Below, in pieces: positions 36,798-45,465 of a stretch of DNA of 64,000 nucleotides. Each line of letters starts with the position of its first letter. Position 1 is the first letter of the stretch. This DNA is from Planctomycetota bacterium. Its GTDB lineage: Bacteria; Planctomycetota; Phycisphaerae; UBA1845. The position numbers and the translations under genes were made by a program. The notes below the pieces were generated by a model, which made no database searches, was not told where the DNA came from, and worked only from the letters and a program-made list of their open reading frames with translations. The stretch spans positions 1 to 64,000 of the forward strand of contig JAJRYY010000052.1 in NCBI GenBank assembly GCA_024275565.1, written 5' to 3'.

Positions 36798-39700
36798 GTG
36801 ATCTCCACGAACAACCCCAGCACCAACCATGAAGCCGATAACGCCGCCCCCCCCGATCGAGAAGGGGCCATCTTCGGCGTCGCAATCAACGCCGTCCGCG
36901 ACGACTGCGATATCCAGGGACGGGCTGCACTGGCGGACGCGCACCGTCGCAGCTATTCGCACATAAAATCCATCACCTCCACACGGTTCTACTTCTTCAA
37001 AGGCCATATCGCCCGAAAAACCGTCGAGAAACTCGCGGCTGAACTTCTCCTCGACCCGGTGATCGAATCCTGCACGGTCTTTGATGGCATGAACGATCCA
37101 CGGAGTGACACGCCCAATGTCGATGTCCATTACAAACCCGGTGTCATGGACCCTGTGGCAGAAAGCACGCGTAAAGCCGCCAATCGACTGCTCAATATCT
37201 GGAATTCAGACGGACGACACGGGGCAGACAGTACCGAAAGCCAAGACGTCGTCGATCTGATCGAGGATGTCCGAACTGGTTACCGCTATGAGATCACCGG
37301 ACTGGAAAATCTCGACGAATTGCAACGGATCGCTCGCAGCATTCTCGCCAACGATTGCATCGAAACGACCCTGCTGCACGGATTTGACCGTTCCGACCCG
37401 CTTCCAGAATCCTTCCCCGTTGCGCCAGTCGCACCCTTTGAAAAACGCGATGTCACGCTTCTGGGACTAGATGACGCCGAACTCGCATCGCTCTCCCGGG
37501 AGGCACACCTGTTCCTCTCCACCGAGGAAATGCGTGTCATTCAAGACTACTATCGCTCGCTCGATCGCGAACCCACCGATATCGAACTGGAAACGCTCGC
37601 ACAGACCTGGTCCGAACACTGCGTCCACAAAACGCTAAAAAGCGACGTTCTCTACAAGGGTGCTGATTTTGGCCGTCCTGGCGAGGTAGAGGTCCATTTC
37701 GACAACCTCCTCAAAGAGACCATCGTGGCTGCCACGGAACGGGCAGCCAAACCATGGTGTTTGTCGGTTTTTGTCGACAATGCAGGAATCATCGAATTCG
37801 ACGACGAATACGCCATCGCCTTCAAGGTCGAAACCCACAACCATCCGTCAGCCATCGAGCCATACGGCGGGGCAGCCACCGGTATTGGCGGTTGTATTCG
37901 GGATATTCTCGGATGCGGACTTGGGGCGAAACCGATCGCGTCCACGGACGTTTTCTGCCTTGCTGACCCGGATTGGCCTCAGGACCGACTACCCGAGGGC
38001 GTCCTGCATCCGCGGCGTGTCCTGATAGGCGTGGTCGGCGGTGTGCGTGATTACGGCAACCGCATGGGCATCCCCACGGTCAATGGTGCGCTCTATTTCG
38101 AACCTCGATACCTTGCGAATCCGCTCGTTTTCTGCGGCTGTGTGGGGTTAATTCCCAATGACAAAATTCACAAGCAAACCAATCCCGGCGATCGCATCGT
38201 GGTGGTCGGCGGGCGTACCGGTCGGGATGGAATTCATGGTGCGACCTTTTCATCATCCGAGCTGACCGATACCCATGCCGACGAATTTTCGCACGCGGTT
38301 CAGATCGGAAATGCCATCGAGGAAAAGAAGGTTCTGGATGCGTTGCTGGCTGCCCGCGATCATGAATCCGGCTGCCTCTATAGTTCCGTGACAGATTGCG
38401 GAGCCGGTGGGTTGAGCAGCGCGGTCGGAGAAATGGGCGAGGAATGTGGGGCTGAAGTCGACCTCGATAAAGTGCCACTGAAATATGCTGGTCTTCGTTA
38501 CGACGAAATCTGGATTTCCGAAGCTCAGGAGCGGATGGTTTTTGCGGTCCCGGAGAAGAACGTTCAAACCATGATCGACATCGCTGCCCGGGAAGGGACA
38601 GAAGCCGTCGTGATCGGAACGTTTACGGACGATCGGAAACTCCGCCTCAGATACGCTGGCCAACCCGTTGGCGAACTCGATATGCAGTTTCTTCATGATG
38701 GACTGCCCAGAACGACGCGTGCTGCTGAGTGGCATCATCCGGTTGCGTCAGATTGTCAGAAAATGTCAGAGCGTGGTGCTCCCATAAAATCCGACCGCAC
38801 GGTCGTTGAGCAACTGATCGAGACGCTGGGCGATTTGAATATCGCGTCCAAAGAGTGGATTATTCGCCAATATGACCACGAGGTGCAGGCTGGCAGTGCT
38901 GTGAAACCGCTGGTGGGACCGGGGTCGGGACCGTCCGACGCTGCCGTGGTTCGACCACGCCTCGGAAGTGACAAGGGGATCGCACTTGCGTGCGGGTTAT
39001 GTCCCGAGTTGTCCGATATCGACCCCTACGAGATGGCAATTACTGCCGTCGATGAGGCGTTTCGGAACGTCATCTGCGTCGGCGGCGAACCGGATCGAAC
39101 TGCGATTCTCGATAATTTCTGCTGGGGTGGGGTAGATACCCCAGAGTCGATGGGGGCGCTGGTTCGGTGTTGCAAGGGTGCGTATGACGCTGCGGTGGCG
39201 TTCGGGCTACCGTTCATCTCGGGTAAAGACTCACTTAATAATCAATATACGCAGAATGCCGAGGATGCGAAGCGGCTCAATTTGCCTGAAAAAATTGCAG
39301 TACCACACACATTGCTCATCAGTGCGGTCAGCCACGTCTCCGACGTGACGCGTTGCGTGACGTCGGATTTCAAACGCGTCGGGAATCGGATTGTCGTGGT
39401 GGGGGGTTTTGAGGGGTCGCGCTCGCTTGAGGAGGCGTACCGCATCCACTGTCGCGTTTCCGAGTGGATTCGGTCGGGTGTGGTTGCGGCTGCCCATGAC
39501 GTTTCAGATGGCGGACTCGCGGTGACGCTGGCTGAGATGTGTATCGCCGGGAACAAGGGTGCGGACATCAGTCTGGACGCGTTTGAGGATGGTCGTTGCG
39601 AGCGTGAGATTCTATTTGGCGAATATCGGACCTGTTATGTGCTGGAATGTCGCGGGGATGAGATATCCGGGGAGGATGTCGTTCCGCTTGGGTTTGTGGC

Positions 39701-39827
39701 TGATCATGAGCAGCTTCGGATGACGCGGAGGGATCACGATGGCGATGATCGTTCGCTGTTGACGGTGAATGTTGATGCGCTTGCGGCTGCCTGGAAAACG
39801 CCACTCGCGAATGCTGGAGGGTTATAA
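36798..39827 (+). CDS. purL: Phosphoribosylformylglycinamidine synthase II with PurS-like N-terminal region
   Basis: SREAHLFLSTEEMRVIQDYYRSLDREPTDIELETLAQTWSEHCVHKT; FKVETHNHPSAIEPYGGAATGIGGCIRDILGCG; preceded by VDVHYKPGVMDPVAEST...VRTGYRYEITGL. Confidence 0.95.
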   Translation: MISTNNPSTNHEADNAAPPDREGAIFGVAINAVRDDCDIQGRAALADAHRRSYSHIKSITSTRFYFFKGHIARKTVEKLAAELLLDPVIESCTVFDGMNDPRSDTPNVDVHYKPGVMDPVAESTRKAANRLLNIWNSDGRHGADSTESQDVVDLIEDVRTGYRYEITGLENLDELQRIARSILANDCIETTLLHGFDRSDPLPESFPVAPVAPFEKRDVTLLGLDDAELASLSREAHLFLSTEEMRVIQDYYRSLDREPTDIELETLAQTWSEHCVHKTLKSDVLYKGADFGRPGEVEVHFDNLLKETIVAATERAAKPWCLSVFVDNAGIIEFDDEYAIAFKVETHNHPSAIEPYGGAATGIGGCIRDILGCGLGAKPIASTDVFCLADPDWPQDRLPEGVLHPRRVLIGVVGGVRDYGNRMGIPTVNGALYFEPRYLANPLVFCGCVGLIPNDKIHKQTNPGDRIVVVGGRTGRDGIHGATFSSSELTDTHADEFSHAVQIGNAIEEKKVLDALLAARDHESGCLYSSVTDCGAGGLSSAVGEMGEECGAEVDLDKVPLKYAGLRYDEIWISEAQERMVFAVPEKNVQTMIDIAAREGTEAVVIGTFTDDRKLRLRYAGQPVGELDMQFLHDGLPRTTRAAEWHHPVASDCQKMSERGAPIKSDRTVVEQLIETLGDLNIASKEWIIRQYDHEVQAGSAVKPLVGPGSGPSDAAVVRPRLGSDKGIALACGLCPELSDIDPYEMAITAVDEAFRNVICVGGEPDRTAILDNFCWGGVDTPESMGALVRCCKGAYDAAVAFGLPFISGKDSLNNQYTQNAEDAKRLNLPEKIAVPHTLLISAVSHVSDVTRCVTSDFKRVGNRIVVVGGFEGSRSLEEAYRIHCRVSEWIRSGVVAAAHDVSDGGLAVTLAEMCIAGNKGADISLDAFEDGRCEREILFGEYRTCYVLECRGDEISGEDVVPLGFVADHEQLRMTRRDHDGDDRSLLTVNVDALAAAWKTPLANAGGL

Positions 39828-39830
39828 ATC

Positions 39831-40646
39831 ATGGCTAATCCTCACGCACTTATTCTTCGGGCAGAGGGCACCAATTGCGAGCTGGAGACCGCCTATGCCT
39901 GGGAGCTTGTCGGCGCTACCTCGCGGATCATCCATATTCACGAGTTGCTTGCGGACCCTGCTATTCTCGATACTGCCCAGATTCTCACGATCGCGGGCGG
40001 GTTTTGCTATGGCGATGACGTGTCTGCCGGCAAAATTCTCGCCACGGAAATCCGGTCGCGTCTCACGGATCGACTTCGGACATTTATCGACAAAGACCAC
40101 CTCATCCTTGGTATTTGCAACGGTTTTCAGGTGCTTGTCAAAACCGGGTTTCTGCCGGGTCCGGAAATCGGCGATTCGACGGTGACGCTCGCATACAACA
40201 CGCAGGGGCGCTATGAAGATCGCTGGGTTCGGCTGAAAGCGGTGCCGAGCAATTGCCCTCTTTTTTCGGACTTACCACCACTTCAGATGCCCATCGCTCA
40301 CGCCGAGGGTCGCATTGTGACCCGGACGGAATCTGACGCCGCGCGGCTGGTCGATGAGGGTTGCGTGCTGTTCAAATATGTCGATGAGCATGGTGAGGAA
40401 CGGAGCTATCCCACGAATCCAAATGGGAGCGATGCGAACATTGCTGCTCTGTGCGACCATTCAGGGCGCGTCATCGGACTCATGCCGCATCCCGAGCGTA
40501 ACGTCCACAGGACCCATCATCCAGAGTGGACGTCGCATACCAATTTACAGGGGTCCGATGCACAGGGGTCCGATGCACAGGGGTCCGATGCACAGACGCC
40601 TGATGGGCATCTCTTCTTCGAGGCTGCTATGGCTGCGTTTCGGTAG
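39831..40646 (+). CDS. purQ: Phosphoribosylformylglycinamidine synthase I (glutaminase)
   Basis: ALILRAEGTNCELETAYAWELVGA; LTIAGGFCYGDDVSAGKILA; LILGICNGFQVLVKTGFLPG; GLMPHPERNV. Confidence 0.95.
   Translation: MANPHALILRAEGTNCELETAYAWELVGATSRIIHIHELLADPAILDTAQILTIAGGFCYGDDVSAGKILATEIRSRLTDRLRTFIDKDHLILGICNGFQVLVKTGFLPGPEIGDSTVTLAYNTQGRYEDRWVRLKAVPSNCPLFSDLPPLQMPIAHAEGRIVTRTESDAARLVDEGCVLFKYVDEHGEERSYPTNPNGSDANIAALCDHSGRVIGLMPHPERNVHRTHHPEWTSHTNLQGSDAQGSDAQGSDAQTPDGHLFFEAAMAAFR
40548..40592 (+). repeat. 15-bp perfect tandem repeat x3 inside purQ (caggggtccgatgca)
   Basis: Read directly; translates as QGSDA x3. Confidence 0.95.
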
Positions 40647-40788
40647 TGGTGTGATTCATCCTGCTGGGGCATTATTTTGCGATGCAGGGTTCGATGTGCG
40701 GACCATTTCTCTGGGGTCGAACGTTGTCCCCGTGAAGGTTCGCACAGCGGACCCTACAGAAACTTGTCCGCCACTGCCGCAGCAAACA

Positions 40789-40811
40789 CACTGGCGGACA
40801 ATCCGCCAGTG
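40789..40811. repeat. Perfect 10-bp hairpin CACTGGCGGA-CAA-TCCGCCAGTG
   Basis: Read directly. Confidence 0.9.
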
Positions 40812-40892
40812 GCACCCCCGAATGCCCGAATGGGATCGTTGTACCCGATGAGAGCCCAAGACACCTCTTATCAGGTGTAACGGAGTACTGGC

Positions 40893-40940
40893 GTGGTGAG
40901 TCGGTAGCGCGGTGAGTCGGTAGCGTGGTGTATTGGTAGC
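40893..40940 (+). repeat. 16-bp tandem repeat x3
   Basis: gtggtgagtcggtagc / gcggtgagtcggtagc / gtggtgtattggtagc. Confidence 0.9.
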
Positions 40941-40962
40941 ACGGTGGACCGTACAGCGGACC

Positions 40963-41877
40963 CTACGAAGTCGTATTTCCGGGGTTTTCTGCCCATTTTA
41001 CGATGTCCGCGAAGTAGGTTTCGCGGTCCGGGTCGAATTCGAGCGTGTGACGCGATTGCTCGTAGGTGGCGATCACGGTTTCCTGCCATCCGAGATTATG
41101 GGCGAAATCGCGTGTTTTTTCGTTGTCGATGATCCGTTCGTCAGCGGCGAGCAACAGGAACAGCGGCGTTCTTGCCTCGGGGGGTGCTTTCTGGAGCTTG
41201 CTGATAATTCGGTCCATTCTTCGGGATGCAAGGAAGAAGCCAGCCGTGGCCTGGTGGAGTTGGAGCGGGTCGTTGCGGAGGAATTCGATCCGCTCGGGAT
41301 CGCTGGTGAACATGGTTGGATCGTTGAGGGGGATGTCGTAGTGACGCCCGGGGGCGCTGACCATGGACATGCCGATTCGGAACATTTCCGCTTTTGAGAC
41401 GCCGACCATCGGGAAGATGCCTGGTGTGACGAGGATGAGCGATTCGGTCAGATCGAAACGGGTTGCGTGCATGGCGATGGCTAATTTTCCACCCCAACTG
41501 ACGCCGAGCAGATGTGCTTTCTCTTGTCCGCTTTCTGTCAGGAGGCGGTCCTGGCAGGCGAATCCGTCATCGATCAACTGTTGCTGAGAATCCGCGTGGC
41601 CACGATTTCGCTGATTTCGCCCGGATCCGCGTCGATCTGGTTGGAGTACGGTGAAACCTGCTTTTTGGAGTCGCCGGGCGGATTCTTCATACCATGCGCA
41701 GTGGGACTGGATTCCGTGGAAATAGAGGACTGCTCCTCTGCATTGCGGGTACTGTTCGGAGGGTTCCGCGTGGAACAGGCGTGCGTGGGCTTCGTATCCG
41801 TCGGGTAGGCGTATGGATATTTCGTCGAATGCTTGCATTGCGGTCGCGATCCTACACGCGGGCAGCCTGCAACGCAC
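40963..41877 (-). CDS. Alpha/beta hydrolase (serine aminopeptidase S33-like)
   Basis: GAVLYFHGIQSHCAWYEESARRLQKAGFTVLQPDRRGSGRN; HLLGVSWGGKLAIAMHA; LLAADERIIDN. Confidence 0.85.
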   Translation of the reverse strand: MRCRLPACRIATAMQAFDEISIRLPDGYEAHARLFHAEPSEQYPQCRGAVLYFHGIQSHCAWYEESARRLQKAGFTVLQPDRRGSGRNQRNRGHADSQQQLIDDGFACQDRLLTESGQEKAHLLGVSWGGKLAIAMHATRFDLTESLILVTPGIFPMVGVSKAEMFRIGMSMVSAPGRHYDIPLNDPTMFTSDPERIEFLRNDPLQLHQATAGFFLASRRMDRIISKLQKAPPEARTPLFLLLAADERIIDNEKTRDFAHNLGWQETVIATYEQSRHTLEFDPDRETYFADIVKWAENPGNTTS

Positions 41878-41997
41878 GCAAAACTTCCATGCTGTTTTCG
41901 CGTGTGTGAAGCCCGGTTACAATCCTGCGTCATGGTGCATCCCCTTGACCGACCCATGGTGGGATTCGACGATGGTGCTCTATTTTGGATTTGCGTT

Positions 41998-42798
41998 ATG
42001 ACCACACGACGTACTGCCATCCGAGCTGCGCTTGTCCAACAGCTACAAACCGATCGTCTGCTCGGCGTTCGGCAGTCTCCGCTGACGCTCACGAAACCGG
42101 TATTGGATTATCTCGATTGCGGGCGAGCTTCGGAGCAGGGTTTTGAGTTGCTGCCTGCATCTGCAGTTGTATCTGGTGATGGCGTGTCGGTGTTTGCTGC
42201 TGTGGCTGATGGCGAGAAGGGGGCAGCGCTGTCTGCGCTTGATGAGAAGCATGTGGTTTCCTGTAGCAAATGCCTCCTCTGTAAATCGCGCAATAACACA
42301 GTGTTTGGCGCTGGCAATCCCAATGCACGTCTGGTGTTCGTTGGCGAGGCGCCTGGATTTGAGGAGGATCGCAAGGGGGTTCCCTTTGTCGGGCGTGCGG
42401 GGGAGTTGCTGACGAAGATGATCGAAGCGATGGGTCTTACGCGCGAGGATGTCTTCATCTGCAATGTATTGAAATGTCGCCCGCCGAACAACCGTGATCC
42501 TGCGGCTGAGGAGATTGCTGCCTGCTCGCCGTATCTGCTTGAGCAGCTTTCCATCATTCACCCGGAGGTCATTGTGGCGCTCGGTTCGCCGGCTTCGCGT
42601 ACTTTGCTGAATACATCCACCACCATTGGTCGTCTTCGGGGCAGGTTTCACGATTATGGACCTCCGGGGACACCGATGGCGCAAAATCCGATTCCGCTCA
42701 TGCCGACGTATCACCCTGCGTATCTGCTCCGAAGTCCGGGCGAGAAGGGTAAGACCTGGTCGGACCTGAAACTGGTGATGGCCCGGCTGGGGTTGTAG
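41998..42798 (+). CDS. Uracil-DNA glycosylase, family 4-like
   Basis: CSKCLLCKSRNNTVFGAGNPNARLVFVGEAPGFEEDRKGVPFVGRAGELLTKMIEAMGL...VFICNVLKCRPPNNRDP...IVALGSPASRTLL...PTYHPAYLLR. Confidence 0.92.
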   Translation: MTTRRTAIRAALVQQLQTDRLLGVRQSPLTLTKPVLDYLDCGRASEQGFELLPASAVVSGDGVSVFAAVADGEKGAALSALDEKHVVSCSKCLLCKSRNNTVFGAGNPNARLVFVGEAPGFEEDRKGVPFVGRAGELLTKMIEAMGLTREDVFICNVLKCRPPNNRDPAAEEIAACSPYLLEQLSIIHPEVIVALGSPASRTLLNTSTTIGRLRGRFHDYGPPGTPMAQNPIPLMPTYHPAYLLRSPGEKGKTWSDLKLVMARLGL

Positions 42799-42810
42799 AT
42801 TGACGATCGA

Positions 42811-43401
42811 ATGCACCCGGAATTACACCCCGACATTTTAATAGCAGCCTACGCACAAGGCCTGTTTCCGATGGCTGACGAGGATGGGGAGATCATGTGG
42901 TTCAGTCCCGATCCGCGTGCGGTGTTGCCCCTGGCGTGCTTTCATGTTTCCGGGAATCTTCGACGTCGCTGCAATTCGGGGAAGTTTACGGTGACGGTCG
43001 ACCGGGATTTTCGGATGGTGATGGAATGTTGTGCTGACCGGGATGAGGGGACGTGGATTTCGGGTGAGATTCTTGAATCGTTTGTGCGACTGCATGAGAT
43101 GGGTTTTGCGCACAGCGTCGAAACACGGGTTGATGATCGCCTCGTGGGGGGGCTTTATGGGGTGTGTATCGGGGGTGCGTTTTTCGGGGAATCGATGTTT
43201 CACAGTGAGACAGACGCTTCAAAAGTCGCACTTGTGTACCTCGTGGAGCGGATGAAGGATCGGAAAATGACGCTTTTGGACACCCAGTTCACGACGCCTC
43301 ATCTTGAGCAGTTTGGGGTCGAGGAGATCCCCAAAGCCGATTACCTCGTTCAGCTCAAACACGCGTTGAGTCAAACGTGCCAATTTGCCGATAAGTCGTG
43401 A
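42811..43401 (+). CDS. aat: Leucyl/phenylalanyl-tRNA-protein transferase
   Basis: DILIAAYAQGLFPMADEDGEIMWFSPDPRAVLPL; SVETRVDDRLVGGLYGVCIGGAFFGESMFH; LLDTQFTTPHLEQFG. Confidence 0.94.
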   Translation: MHPELHPDILIAAYAQGLFPMADEDGEIMWFSPDPRAVLPLACFHVSGNLRRRCNSGKFTVTVDRDFRMVMECCADRDEGTWISGEILESFVRLHEMGFAHSVETRVDDRLVGGLYGVCIGGAFFGESMFHSETDASKVALVYLVERMKDRKMTLLDTQFTTPHLEQFGVEEIPKADYLVQLKHALSQTCQFADKS

Positions 43402-43412
43402 GCAGTCTGGAT

Positions 43413-43460
43413 TCGTCCGACGCTACAGTTGTCCGACGCTATAATTGTCCGACGATGCAT
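43413..43460 (+). repeat. 16-bp tandem repeat x3 at the 5' end of the MAF/DUF115 gene
   Basis: tcgtccgacgctacag / ttgtccgacgctataa / ttgtccgacgatgcat. Confidence 0.9.
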
Positions 43461-45441
43461 ACACTCGACATGGAGGTCGGTTGATTTGCCCGTGCTGGAG
43501 GCACACCCTGGCGATAGTTTCGAAGTTGCGGATCCGCTGCGCCCTGGCAACGATTTATTTGTGAAGAATATTGCAGCTCTTTTTCGTCGCGACCCCAGGC
43601 TTGCCCAGCGCATTGACGAAGTTCCTGAAGAAGCGTGTCTACCGCTTGAACGCACGCGAACAGGTCTTTATACAGCTGCAGTCCCCGCGTCCAATGGTAC
43701 TACGAAATATCTGCACAGCAGGTACGATCCGCAGTCGGAGGCGGAGCGATTTTTGAAGACATTTCCCACCGATGGGAAGTATTGTTTTGTCGTATTCGGT
43801 TTTGGACTTGGGCATCATGTTCGCTTGCTCTTTGAGGGGTTGAAAGGTGACGCAAGCATCATCATCGTCGAGCCGAGGGTCGAGATTCTGGCGACAGCCA
43901 TGGCGTCTGCAGATTTCAGCGACATGCTGCGATCATCGCGTGTCATCCTCCTCGACCGCGTAGACAAGCCGGTTCTTCACGATCGCCTCAAGTCGTATAC
44001 GACGCTCCTGCTGCTCGGCGCACAGTTCGTCGTACACGGACCTTCCAACCAGCTCGACCCCGAATTTCATACGCATGCGATGCGCCTGATGACGGATTTT
44101 ATCGCCTTCCACCGCATGTCGATGCTGACGCTGGTCGGGAACGCGGAAGCAACCTGCCGCAACATCGCCTACAACCTTCCGACTTACCTCTCGACGCCCC
44201 CGATCGACGTCCTTAAGAATCGGTTTCACAACAAACCGGCGATTATCGTTTCCGGTGGTCCGTCGTTGCGGAAGAATATACACTTACTGGAAGAGGCCAA
44301 GGGGTGCGCTGTGATCATCGCGGTGCAGTCCATGTTCAGACCGCTGCTTGAGCGCGGAATCGAACCGGATTTCGTCACAACGCTCGATTTCCACGCGTTG
44401 TCAAAGCAGTTTTTTGGCGACATGCCCGAAACGCCGAACGTCCACCTGATTGCCGAACCGAAAGTTTCGTGGCATGTCCTGGACCAATACAAAGGCCCGG
44501 TATCGGTTCTCCACAGCAGATTTGCAGAGGAACTCATCGGGCCAGCGCTCGCCAGGCGTGACGGTCTGCGTTCGGGGGCGACCGTCTCGCATCTCGCGTT
44601 CTATCTTGCAGAATACCTCGGTTGCAACCCGATCGTATTCACGGGTCAGGATCTCGCGTTCACCAACCACTGCTTTTATATCCCCGGCGTCGAAGCTCAA
44701 CGAACCTGGCAGAGCGAATTGAACCGGTTCAACACGCTCGAAACCAAGGAATGGGAACGCATTGTCCGAAATCGATCCATCCTTCGCAGGATCAAGGACG
44801 TCGATGGCCGCGATATTTACACCGACGATTTACTCTTCACCTACCTCGAACAGTTCGAGCGTGATTTTGCTGAAACGAGCGTTCGCGTCATCAATGCGAC
44901 CGAGGGCGGTGCTCACATCCGGGGTACAGAAACATTGACCCTCCGCGAGGTGCTTGACACATGCGCCCGCGAACCGATCGATGAGCAGGCTTTTGCGTAT
45001 CGTCAGGAGTACCAATGGTCCGACACCTCCAAATGGGAAGCAGCCCGTCAGGAAATCGAGGCGCGTGTGAGCGATATTCAGGAAGTCGGCGATGTCTGCG
45101 AGGAAATGCTTGAAATCCTGCCCCGTTTGCAGAAATTGATCGATCGTCCGGACGAATTCAACCGTCGTCTCATCCGTGTGGACGAGCTTCGCGCGACCAT
45201 GCACCGCGCGCAACGAGCATACCGTATCGTCAACGCAGCCGGTCAGTTGGCAGAGTTGCAGCGGTACAGTGCGGATCGAAAAATCATGGCAGCAGACGCC
45301 AGTGGATCAGAGCGTGCAACACAGCAGCTCGACCGCGACACCACCTATGTATCACAGTTCCAGGCGGGCGTTCAAAAATCTCTCCGCATTCTCCGGGAAA
45401 CCATGGGCCGATTCGACGAACGCATGAGGCCTGAAATATGA
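43429..45441 (+). CDS. MAF/DUF115-family protein (motility-associated glycosyltransferase-like); start uncertain
   Basis: KYCFVVFGFGLGHHVRLLFEGLKGDASIIIVEPRVEIL; NRFHNKPAIIVSGGPSLRKNIHLLEEAKGCAVIIAVQSMFRPLLERGIEPDFVTTLD; NPIVFTGQDLAFTNHCFYIPG. Confidence 0.85.
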   Translation: MSDAIIVRRCIHSTWRSVDLPVLEAHPGDSFEVADPLRPGNDLFVKNIAALFRRDPRLAQRIDEVPEEACLPLERTRTGLYTAAVPASNGTTKYLHSRYDPQSEAERFLKTFPTDGKYCFVVFGFGLGHHVRLLFEGLKGDASIIIVEPRVEILATAMASADFSDMLRSSRVILLDRVDKPVLHDRLKSYTTLLLLGAQFVVHGPSNQLDPEFHTHAMRLMTDFIAFHRMSMLTLVGNAEATCRNIAYNLPTYLSTPPIDVLKNRFHNKPAIIVSGGPSLRKNIHLLEEAKGCAVIIAVQSMFRPLLERGIEPDFVTTLDFHALSKQFFGDMPETPNVHLIAEPKVSWHVLDQYKGPVSVLHSRFAEELIGPALARRDGLRSGATVSHLAFYLAEYLGCNPIVFTGQDLAFTNHCFYIPGVEAQRTWQSELNRFNTLETKEWERIVRNRSILRRIKDVDGRDIYTDDLLFTYLEQFERDFAETSVRVINATEGGAHIRGTETLTLREVLDTCAREPIDEQAFAYRQEYQWSDTSKWEAARQEIEARVSDIQEVGDVCEEMLEILPRLQKLIDRPDEFNRRLIRVDELRATMHRAQRAYRIVNAAGQLAELQRYSADRKIMAADASGSERATQQLDRDTTYVSQFQAGVQKSLRILRETMGRFDERMRPEI

Positions 45442-45465
45442 GGCGTGAAGTATGAGGAGTACGAG
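45424..45465 (+). repeat. 14-bp tandem repeat x3 spanning a stop/start junction
   Basis: atgaggcctgaaat / atgaggcgtgaagt / atgaggagtacgag. Confidence 0.92.
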
